Positions 27,249 to 33,757 of a DNA stretch of 33,757 bases are shown one piece after another. The notes under the pieces are model-generated. The model saw only the letters and a list, made by a program, of their open reading frames with translations. It did not search any database and was not told where the DNA came from. Origin of the DNA: Desulfamplus sp. (GTDB lineage Bacteria; Desulfobacterota; Desulfobacteria; Desulfobacterales; Desulfobacteraceae). The DNA lies in contig JADFZJ010000039.1 in the NCBI GenBank assembly GCA_015232555.1, forward strand, positions 1-33,757, read 5' to 3'. Numbering within the stretch: position 1 is the first letter of the stretch; the number at the start of each line of letters is the position of its first letter. Position numbers and translations under genes: made by a program.

Positions 27249-27956
27249 TTAATCTCTTGAGTTTCCAAATATACGAAGCAGCATCAAAAAGAGATTTATA
27301 AAATCAAGGTAAAGTGTAAGAGCACCCATAATTGCACCTTTTCTTACCATTGTGCCTGATATATCTGCTGGCTGGGTTACTGCCATTTCTTTTAACTTTT
27401 GTGTATCATAAGCTGTAAGTCCCACGAAAACCAGAACTCCAACATAGGAGATGATCATGCTCATTGCAGAACTTTTGAAAAACATATTCAACAAGGAAGC
27501 AATGATGATTCCAATAAGTCCCATCATCATAAATCCACCCATTGAGGTGAGATCACGCTTTGTAACCATGCCATACACGCTGCATACAGCAAAGGTCAGA
27601 GCACAAACAACGAATGTAGATGCAATTGAAGAGCCTGAATAGACAAGGAAAATAGATGCAAGGGTTGCACCGTTAAGCACCGAATAGGCTACAAACAGTC
27701 CAGTTGCTGTTGTTGCACTCATCTGCTGCACTCTGGCACTCAGATAAAATACCATACCAAGCTCACCAATAATCAACCCAAAAAATATAAGCTGATTACC
27801 AAATATAAGCTGGAGCAGGGCAGGGGAGCTTGCTACGTAATAGGATGTAAAAGCTGTCAGTGCAAGACCCAACGCCATCCAGTTATAAACACTTCTTATA
27901 AAGGAATTTACCTTTACAAGGGATTTTGCATTATCAAATGATGAATAAGATTCCAT
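27249..27956 (-). CDS. Bax inhibitor-1 (BI-1/YccA) family membrane protein
   Basis: A 235-residue inner-membrane protein with seven predicted hydrophobic helices and the family features YNWMALGLALTAFTSYYV near the start and GLTAYDTQKLK and LYLDFINLFLMLLRIFG at the C-terminus. Bacterial BI-1 proteins are pH-sensitive calcium-leak channels or, in the YccA branch, modulators of the FtsH protease. The sequence alone does not say which applies here. Length is normal. It has a strong AGGAGG site 7 nt before the ATG, its own promoter candidate upstream and a terminator downstream, so it is probably a single-gene unit. It is divergent from xseA. Confidence 0.92.
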   Translation of the reverse strand: MESYSSFDNAKSLVKVNSFIRSVYNWMALGLALTAFTSYYVASSPALLQLIFGNQLIFFGLIIGELGMVFYLSARVQQMSATTATGLFVAYSVLNGATLASIFLVYSGSSIASTFVVCALTFAVCSVYGMVTKRDLTSMGGFMMMGLIGIIIASLLNMFFKSSAMSMIISYVGVLVFVGLTAYDTQKLKEMAVTQPADISGTMVRKGAIMGALTLYLDFINLFLMLLRIFGNSRD

Positions 27957-28468
27957 TTTTAAAACCTCCTGATTTTTTCTGTTTTGTTTGTTTTTAGGCG
28001 ACTATTTGTTTAAACAATTTTTTTTTGAATAAACGCTCTATTTTTAATCTGCTTTCTCCAATTCAGTAAAAATATAACACAAGAGCGTAGCTTTTCAAGT
28101 CTTTTCGGATCTGAATATCTCGTATTTGCTTAATATATCAATCTTTGCGATTTTGCTATCAGATGAAATTTAAAGAACAGAAGAGAAGGGGGGGCGTGCG
28201 TCTCTAAATGGGAACTATTAAAATGCAAAAATAAAAGTTTACATAATACCTATTATAAGACATATAATAATAAAAATTACTAAATATAAATTTAATGACT
28301 TATATAGATTTTTTATAAAGTTTTTTGTTTTTAAATTTTGCTGTTATTTTTTTATTTGTTATTATGATCGTGCTGTTTTATAAGAAATATTTTTGTATTA
28401 TCTTGCAAAAAATTTATGGTGTTATTTTATTCCAATTCCTACGGCTTATTAAGGATAAGTTTGAATTT
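27957..28468. other. Divergent intergenic region BI-1 / xseA
   Basis: About 510 bp without a supported gene. It holds the BI-1 promoter candidate, a palindrome TTGTTTAAACAA (about 28005-28016) between that promoter and the BI-1 start, and a G-rich patch near 28187 next to a TGCGTCTCTA half-repeat. The 48 codons before the chosen xseA ATG stay open in frame back to a TTG at 28325 and would encode a hydrophobic segment. That part is very AT-rich, has no ribosome-binding site and is not part of the XseA family. Confidence 0.55.
28071..28098 (-). promoter_or_regulatory. Sigma-70 promoter candidate for the BI-1 gene
   Basis: On the minus strand TTGAAA (28098-28093) and TATATT (28076-28071) are separated by 16 nt, each matching five of six consensus bases. 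It is about 115 nt upstream of the BI-1 ATG. Confidence 0.55.
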
Positions 28469-29818
28469 ATGATGGTTGACGACAAGCTGACATTTTCTTC
28501 TGGAAACATCTATACAGTTTCTCTTCTTACAAAAGAGCTGAAAAACCTTCTTGAAGAGACATATCCATTTATCTGGATTACAGGAGAAATTTCCAACTAC
28601 TCCCTACCCTCTTCTGGTCACGCATATTTTTCACTTAAGGATAAAGATGCTCTTATCAACTGTGTGATGTTTCGCAATCAAAAATCGAGACTTGGTTTTA
28701 ATCTTGAAAACGGCATAAAAATAATTGGTATTGCAAGGCTCTCCTTGTATGAACCAAGAGGAACTTATCAGCTTATATTTGAACATATAGAGAGTTCTGG
28801 CGTTGGTTCTCTTCAAATACGTTTTGAGCAGTTAAAAAGAGAGCTTGAACTTGAAGGGATTTTTGATCAATCTCGCAAAAAAGAGCTTCCTTTTATCCCG
28901 TCAAAGCTCTTTATTATAACATCTCCGACTGGTTCTGTTATCAGAGATATAATTCATGTATCTCAAAGACGTTTTGAAGGCATTCCTATATCTATAGTTC
29001 CAGTAAAAGTTCAGGGAGAAGGTGCAGAGGCTGAGATTAAAGATGCGATTGAGTTGGTAAATAATTTAGTAAATACGACAAGTTATAATATAAAAAATAT
29101 TGATGATAAAATCTGTATTGGCAGCAATATAAATAAGCTAAATAAAAATATTTTAGATGACCCTGTAATAATCATTGCCCGCGGCGGCGGTTCACTTGAA
29201 GATTTATCTGCTTTTAACTCTGAGACAGTTGCAAGAGCTGTATTTGAATCTGAGATTCCGATCATATCAGCAGTTGGACACGAGACAGACTTTACTATAT
29301 GTGATTTTGCGGCAGATGTAAGAGCTGCAACCCCTTCTGCAGCAGCAGAGATTGCTGTTCCTGAAAAACGAGCTGTTCAACAAGCTCTCTATCTTCTTCA
29401 AAAAAGTTTATCAGACTCAATTATACATCAAATTAATATATTGAAAAAACGTATAAACGATCTGCAATCAAGGCTTAAAAACCCTATTGCAAGAGTTTAT
29501 GACATAAGATTAAAATTAGATGATATTGAGCAGAGACTTAATAATCGAATCACAAGAATAATAGAACACAACAAAGAGAAACTTGACTGGATTACCCATG
29601 CCTTGTATGCGTTGAGTCCAATTGAAGTATTAAATAGAGGATACAGCATTACAAGGCTTTATGAAGAAGGATCGCAAAACAATATCAATGTAAATGCTCA
29701 ATTTGGCAGTGGAAAAATCCTCATGCACTCAGCAGACGCAGCTAAGGGCGATAGTGTAATGGTAATCCTCTCAAAAGGAAAAATACTATGTCAGGTGAAC
29801 GAATCTGTTAAGGATTAA
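28469..29818 (+). CDS. xseA: Exodeoxyribonuclease VII large subunit
   Basis: A 449-residue XseA, the catalytic subunit of ExoVII, which degrades single-stranded DNA. The N-terminal OB-fold region starts YTVSLLTKELKNLLE, then FIWITGEISNYS. The nuclease core has TSPTGSVIRDI, ARGGGSLEDLSAFNSE and SAVGHETDFTICDFAADVRA, followed by PSAAAEIAVPEK and a coiled-coil arm. The start was set at the first ATG that matches the family, with AAGGATAAG upstream; an adjacent ATG at 28472 is equally possible. An insertion of about 30 residues rich in N, I and K (DNA 29069-29158) sits just before the GGGSLEDL motif. xseB follows after 58 bp, the standard pairing. Confidence 0.94.
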   Translation: MMVDDKLTFSSGNIYTVSLLTKELKNLLEETYPFIWITGEISNYSLPSSGHAYFSLKDKDALINCVMFRNQKSRLGFNLENGIKIIGIARLSLYEPRGTYQLIFEHIESSGVGSLQIRFEQLKRELELEGIFDQSRKKELPFIPSKLFIITSPTGSVIRDIIHVSQRRFEGIPISIVPVKVQGEGAEAEIKDAIELVNNLVNTTSYNIKNIDDKICIGSNINKLNKNILDDPVIIIARGGGSLEDLSAFNSETVARAVFESEIPIISAVGHETDFTICDFAADVRAATPSAAAEIAVPEKRAVQQALYLLQKSLSDSIIHQINILKKRINDLQSRLKNPIARVYDIRLKLDDIEQRLNNRITRIIEHNKEKLDWITHALYALSPIEVLNRGYSITRLYEEGSQNNINVNAQFGSGKILMHSADAAKGDSVMVILSKGKILCQVNESVKD

Positions 29819-29876
29819 ATTAAAGAACCATTAACTGAAACAACTCAACAAATTTAGAGGACAACTTTTAATAAAT

Positions 29877-30104
29877 ATGGCAAAAAAGAGAACTTTTGAA
29901 TCCGCTATGGAAGAGCTTGAAGAGATTGTCAGAGAGCTTGAATCTGGCAGCCTTCCGCTTGAAGAGGCTATCAAAAAATTTGAGGCTGGCATGAACTGTT
30001 CTAAATTCTGCACTCAAAAATTAGATGAAACTGAAAAAAAAATTACCATTCTTATGGCTGATGTTCACGGTAACATAACAGAAGAAGCTTTTGAGAGTGA
30101 GTGA
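29877..30104 (+). CDS. xseB: Exodeoxyribonuclease VII small subunit
   Basis: A 75-residue XseB. These small helical subunits bind the coiled-coil arm of XseA and control the nuclease. The signature FESAMEELEEIVRELESGSL (7-26) is followed by PLEEAIKKFEAGM. Length is normal (about 75-80). An AGAGGA site lies upstream. It shares the transcription unit of xseA. In many proteobacteria ispA and dxs come next; here an accessory gene set follows instead. Confidence 0.95.
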   Translation: MAKKRTFESAMEELEEIVRELESGSLPLEEAIKKFEAGMNCSKFCTQKLDETEKKITILMADVHGNITEEAFESE

Positions 30105-30186
30105 AAGCCAGAGAGAGATTTAATTATAAAAACTTGGACTCTATTTTTCTAAAAAAGTATGAATCAAACAAAGAGAGGATAAAAAC

Positions 30187-30561
30187 ATGTTATCAACTAT
30201 TCAGTTTGATATTTCAAATGAACTTGCAATCAGATTGCAGCCATTACAGAGTAGAATTTCTGAAATATTAGAATTGGGATTACGTGAGTTCAACGCAAAA
30301 AAGAGTTTTAATTTTGAAGGCTTTTCAGATGTATTGGAATTTTTAGCAGGACTTCCATCACCTGATGAAATTATAAATCTTAGACCATCAGATAAAATAG
30401 AGGCAAGAATAAACCATCTTCTTGAAAAAAATCGTGTTCAAGGTTTAACCCCAGAAGAGAATATTGAGTGGGAGCAGTATCAATACATTGAGCATTTAGT
30501 TCGGATTGCAAAAGCCAAAGCCCATCTAAAACTCAAAAATAAAGGACAAACGATAAATTAA
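30187..30561 (+). CDS. Hypothetical protein, HNH-gene partner
   Basis: A 124-residue soluble protein of unknown function. The middle part (FSDVLEFLAGLPSPDEIINL) and the end (GLTPEENIEWEQYQYIEHLV, then RIAKAKAHLKLK) belong to a family that I recall being encoded just before small HNH endonucleases in cyanobacteria and sulfur bacteria. No catalytic motif is visible. The charged helical C-terminus could bind nucleic acid or the partner. An AGAGAGGAT site precedes the ATG. Its TAA overlaps the next gene's ATG by one base, so the two are translationally coupled. An antitoxin-like or accessory role for the HNH enzyme is only a possibility. Confidence 0.75.
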   Translation: MLSTIQFDISNELAIRLQPLQSRISEILELGLREFNAKKSFNFEGFSDVLEFLAGLPSPDEIINLRPSDKIEARINHLLEKNRVQGLTPEENIEWEQYQYIEHLVRIAKAKAHLKLKNKGQTIN

Positions 30562-30995
30562 TGAGCAGCTATATTTCCGCTGAATTAAGACGTATTGTTT
30601 ATGACCGTGCCAAAGGCTGCTGTGAATACTGTCTTATACCTGAGTCCGTTTCTTTTGCTACACATCAAATTGACCACATTATTGCCCAAAAGCACCAAGG
30701 CAAAACCACATTAGATAACCTTGCTTTATGCTGCACACTCTGCAATAAACATAAAGGCAGTGATATTGCGTCAATAGTGCCTGAAACAGGAGAAATAACA
30801 GCACTTTACCACCCACGCAATGACATCTGGACAGACCATTTTACAATAGTTGAAGCTCAAATCATTCCGCTCACTCCAAAGGGTCAAGTTACGGTCAGTT
30901 TGCTTCAATTAAACAGCCTTAATCGTGTAGAAGAACGATCCCTTTTGCTTAAAGCGGGCGTTATCAAACCAACGAATCAGGAGAAAAATAAATGA
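30561..30995 (+). CDS. HNH endonuclease family protein
   Basis: A 144-residue protein with a complete HNH/McrA-type site: a zinc-binding pair CEYC (21-24) and CTLC (58-61), the catalytic region HQIDHIIAQKH (35-45), then DNLALCC and NKHKGSD. HNH enzymes cut DNA using one metal ion. The small size, with no specificity domain, suggests a nicking or non-specific enzyme. It overlaps the preceding gene by one base and the next gene by 4 bp (ATGA), which makes a three-gene coupled set. It could be a self-contained mobile module or part of a nucleic-acid defence set. The neighbourhood does not decide between these. Confidence 0.88.
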   Translation: MSSYISAELRRIVYDRAKGCCEYCLIPESVSFATHQIDHIIAQKHQGKTTLDNLALCCTLCNKHKGSDIASIVPETGEITALYHPRNDIWTDHFTIVEAQIIPLTPKGQVTVSLLQLNSLNRVEERSLLLKAGVIKPTNQEKNK

Positions 30996-33652
30996 AAAGG
31001 TTATCTATCCTAATTGCTTTAAGTTTCATGTTTTCAGCATTCACAGCAACAATCGCCTATTCTGCAAATCTCTTCATAGACCCCGCCTCTCCTCTTGTGC
31101 AGGTGGGAGGAGAGATTACCCTTACTGTTACCAACCCCATCGGTGAAGCCAAGTGGTCAGCATTTGAAGGAGAGATAGAAAAAACAGGAAACTCAGTTAT
31201 TTACAAAGCTCCTGATAGAGTTGCCATAGATGCCGTAACTGCAAAGGATTCTGCTGGAAATATAGGCACGGTAGCCGTTGTTGTGCAGGAAAAAGAGAAA
31301 ATTGATGAGCGGTTTTCAAAGGAGAATGCCAACTGGGAGGTTTTTACAAACACAACCGAGATAGGCAAAATCCTTCTTTCTGATGATAAAAAAATTTTGT
31401 GGGTTGGGACAACTGGAGGATTAGAGGAGAGAGATGCAATAACTGGTTTAAGGAAACGGTTGCTAACAAAACACGATGGTCTTCATAATAATAACGTAAA
31501 TTCTATAAAACCTGACGGTGCTGGTGGTATATGGGTATTTACTGCTCCAAATATTGAACTGGAACAAGACGCAGAAGCAGGCATAGTAAATATCTCTTCA
31601 GACGGTGATTTGAAAATATATGATAATTTTGAATCTGCGGGGCTGTCAGATTATTTTTTCAGAGACGAATATCCAGATGGTAATGGTGGTTTCTGGTATA
31701 TAACCGATAACGGTTTGAAACATATTTTGTCAGACGGGAGTGAGATTATTTATGACACGGCTAATCTGAATCTTCCTGATAACAGAATATGGTCTTTGGA
31801 GCCAGATGTTAATGGATGTGTTTGGCTTGGAACTCGTATAGGTTTAGTTCTGCTCTCATCAGATGGTGATTTTGACATTTATGACACGACCAACTCTAAG
31901 CTGTCATCTAATTTTATAACATCAATTGAATTAGATGGAATTGGTGGATTATGGGTTGGAATTCATGGCGGAGGTTTGGCATATCTGTCATCAAACGGGG
32001 ATTGGAAAAATTACGATGATAACCGATCTGAACTGCCCAATAACAATATAAGATCACTTGAACCAGATGGTAATGGGGGGATATGGATTGGAGCTTGGGG
32101 TGAAGGACTTGCCCATTTTAAGAAAGATGGCTCGTGGCAGGTTTTTAATAAAGAAAATTTAGAGTTGCCTACAAACAATGTTACATTATTCTTGTCAGAC
32201 GGTTATGAAGGAATCTGGATTGGAACTTATTCAGCAGGCTTAATTCATATAGAGTCAAATGGGAATAAAAAAATTTATGATATAAACAACTCAGATTTGC
32301 CATCCAATCAAATTCACGCTTTAGAATCTGACGGAAATAGAGGTCTATGGATAGGAACAGATGCAGGTTTGGCACATTTATCATCAAACGGCAGGTGGAA
32401 AATCTATAGTTGGCTTGATGACTGGCTTTCTTCTTTATTTGACGATACAACTATCGCGGAACTACCATCTGATAATATTACATCTTTGAAATCTGACAAT
32501 AGCGGGGGAATATGGGTAGGCACAGACGAGGGGTTGGCACATCTATTATCAGACCAAAGCTGGAAGATTTATGATACGAGTAACTCAGGTCTAACATCTA
32601 ATTATATTGATGAATTAGAGTCTGATGGAAGAGGAGGGGTATGGTTTACGACTGGTATGGATAGCGGTTTCGCACATTTGTCATCAGAAGGTAGTTATAA
32701 AGAGTATTGTGAGGACAATTCTGATTTACCATCTGATAGAGTCAATGCATTGAAATCCGACAATAGCGGTGGAGTCTGGATTGGAACAGGCTTTGGTGGC
32801 TTGGCACATATGTTATCAAATGGAAAATGGGAATTTTATAATACAGACAACTCTACATTGTCAGGCAATTATATCGAATGTTTAGAATCTGATCAAAGTG
32901 GAGGTTTATGGGTTGGAACTGGATTCAGCGGTCTCGCCCACCTCACCTTCTCATCTGGACAGATTCAAGATGAACAATATCTCAAAAATGGACGTGCAGC
33001 CATAATAATTGCAGGCGGTGGAAACACTGACGACAACGCCTTATGGGACAGCACAGCAAAAATCAGCAATTACACCTATAAAATGCTCAACAAACGTGGA
33101 TTTCTAAATACCGATATTCACTACATTTCTCCCCAACCTTTTGCAGATTTCAACGGTGATGGTCTTGACGATAAAATCGTTGACTCACCTAACCCCGCCA
33201 GACAGCTTCAACTCTCAGATATTCAGGCAGCGTTTGACTGGGCAAAAACCAAAGGCGCACTTAACCAACCTCTTTACATATTCTTCACAGACCACGGCGG
33301 AAATGAGCAGTTGCAGCTTGCAAAAGGCGTTTACATTGAAGCCTCTGAACTTAAAACCATGCTTGACGATTACCAGAAAACCACAGGCAATAAAGTTGTT
33401 TTTGTGATTGATGCGTGCCATTCAGGGACAATGGTAAAAGCTCTTGCAGGTGGGAACAGGGCAGTAATTTCCAGCACTGATGATGGTCTTGCCTATTTTG
33501 ACAGAACCGAAGATCAGAGTTTTACATATTTTATGATTAATGCTCTTTTTAAAGGAATGGATTTTGTTGAGGCGTTCCATGATGCAGCCAGCAGACAGAA
33601 AAAGCTTCTCGGCAGGCTGTCAGATTACCAGAAAGTATGCGGGTGTTTTTAG
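30992..33652 (+). CDS. Exported propeller protein with C-terminal C13/caspase-like peptidase domain, 3' end disrupted
   Basis: 886 residues as read. A signal peptide (about 1-25) is followed by an Ig-like beta domain (about 26-105; SPLVQVGGEITLTV), about 12 repeats of roughly 42 residues (about 120-665) of the two-component-regulator-propeller type (core SDGNGGIWIGT...GLAHLSSNG.W..Y), a calcium-loop-like DFNGDGLDD, and a clan CD peptidase domain. The His-Cys pair is visible as His768 in FFTDHGG and Cys809 in VIDACHSGTM, resembling C13 (legumain-like) peptidases. It overlaps the HNH gene by 4 bp. The last six codons (KVCGCF and stop) fall in sequence copied from the tpsA repeats, in the wrong frame, so the natural C-terminus is lost or lies elsewhere. 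It is probably periplasmic or secreted; the substrate is unknown. Confidence 0.82.
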   Translation: MKRLSILIALSFMFSAFTATIAYSANLFIDPASPLVQVGGEITLTVTNPIGEAKWSAFEGEIEKTGNSVIYKAPDRVAIDAVTAKDSAGNIGTVAVVVQEKEKIDERFSKENANWEVFTNTTEIGKILLSDDKKILWVGTTGGLEERDAITGLRKRLLTKHDGLHNNNVNSIKPDGAGGIWVFTAPNIELEQDAEAGIVNISSDGDLKIYDNFESAGLSDYFFRDEYPDGNGGFWYITDNGLKHILSDGSEIIYDTANLNLPDNRIWSLEPDVNGCVWLGTRIGLVLLSSDGDFDIYDTTNSKLSSNFITSIELDGIGGLWVGIHGGGLAYLSSNGDWKNYDDNRSELPNNNIRSLEPDGNGGIWIGAWGEGLAHFKKDGSWQVFNKENLELPTNNVTLFLSDGYEGIWIGTYSAGLIHIESNGNKKIYDINNSDLPSNQIHALESDGNRGLWIGTDAGLAHLSSNGRWKIYSWLDDWLSSLFDDTTIAELPSDNITSLKSDNSGGIWVGTDEGLAHLLSDQSWKIYDTSNSGLTSNYIDELESDGRGGVWFTTGMDSGFAHLSSEGSYKEYCEDNSDLPSDRVNALKSDNSGGVWIGTGFGGLAHMLSNGKWEFYNTDNSTLSGNYIECLESDQSGGLWVGTGFSGLAHLTFSSGQIQDEQYLKNGRAAIIIAGGGNTDDNALWDSTAKISNYTYKMLNKRGFLNTDIHYISPQPFADFNGDGLDDKIVDSPNPARQLQLSDIQAAFDWAKTKGALNQPLYIFFTDHGGNEQLQLAKGVYIEASELKTMLDDYQKTTGNKVVFVIDACHSGTMVKALAGGNRAVISSTDDGLAYFDRTEDQSFTYFMINALFKGMDFVEAFHDAASRQKKLLGRLSDYQKVCGCF

Positions 33653-33757
33653 CAATGCTCTTGCTGGTTCAGAAGGGAAGGCTGGAACAGTGGAGATAAC
33701 CGCAGCTGAATTTTTAGAGTTGATTAATGGTGCAGAAATATCAAGCGGGACATTATC
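33631..33757 (+). repeat. 127-bp exact inverted copy of a tpsA repeat at the window end
   Basis: Every base of 33631-33757 equals the reverse complement of 11088-11214 in the large tpsA, by direct comparison. Identity stops at 33630 (A here, G expected from the tpsA copy). The copy reads in the tpsA sense direction but is out of frame with the C13 gene that it interrupts. The length equals the largest k-mer commonly used by de Bruijn assemblers, so this is probably the shared end node of an assembly graph. Confidence 0.95.

Noticed and set aside
28325-28468. A TTG-started XseA with a 48-residue hydrophobic N-terminus
   Set aside because: XseA is cytoplasmic and starts near YTVSLLTKEL. The ATG at 28469 gives the normal length and has an upstream AAGGA site.

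Overview
The window looks like one contig from a low-GC Gram-negative bacterium, most likely a member of the Desulfobacterota (Desulfobacterales-like). This placement is an inference. It rests on the LL-diaminopimelate aminotransferase (DapL) route to lysine, a separate topoisomerase IV (ParC/ParE), outer-membrane two-partner secretion (TPS) with very long repeat adhesins, CHAT and C13-type clan CD peptidases, and propeller proteins. Both ends look like assembly breakpoints. The left end starts inside a 23S rRNA gene. The right end is a 127-bp exact inverted copy of an internal repeat.

Layout. 1-0.6 kb: 3' end of an rRNA operon (23S, 5S, strong terminator), then two transposase remnants. 1-4.5 kb: dapL and moeA overlapping by 4 bp on +, with pyrF convergent on - and overlapping the moeA tail. 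4.6-15.9 kb: a minus-strand TPS operon read as TpsB transporter, coiled-coil PD-(D/E)XK-like protein, a 48-residue protein, a 1908-residue TpsA adhesin and an exported TPR-CHAT protease. 16.2-18.8 kb: a Fic AMP-transferase (+) and an MltF-type lytic transglycosylase (-). 18.9-27.2 kb: parC and parE on -, separated by a decayed AAA-ATPase-like gene, a small coiled-coil protein and a second, shorter TpsA. 27.2-28 kb: a BI-1 membrane protein (-). 28.5-30.1 kb: xseA and xseB (+). 30.2-33.65 kb: three overlapping + genes, namely a small hypothetical protein, an HNH endonuclease, and an exported propeller protein with a C13/caspase-like domain whose 3' end is cut by the terminal repeat.

How it fits together. 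The two TpsA proteins share almost identical N-terminal secretion domains and C-terminal tails, but only one TpsB is present, so it probably serves both. The CHAT protease is exported with its adhesin neighbour and may act on it. The housekeeping genes are intact, but five of them (moeA, pyrF, parC, parE, xseA) carry in-frame low-complexity insertions, several made of degenerate tandem repeats with a different unit in each gene. GGGNAGGG octamers, identical to the E. coli FtsK-orienting KOPS motif, are strikingly frequent and mostly on the + strand, the same direction as the rRNA operon. The most interesting items are these repeat insertions, the TPS-CHAT operon with its shared C-terminal tail, the HNH/C13-propeller operon, the unannotated 48-residue gene and the terminal inverted 127-bp repeat.
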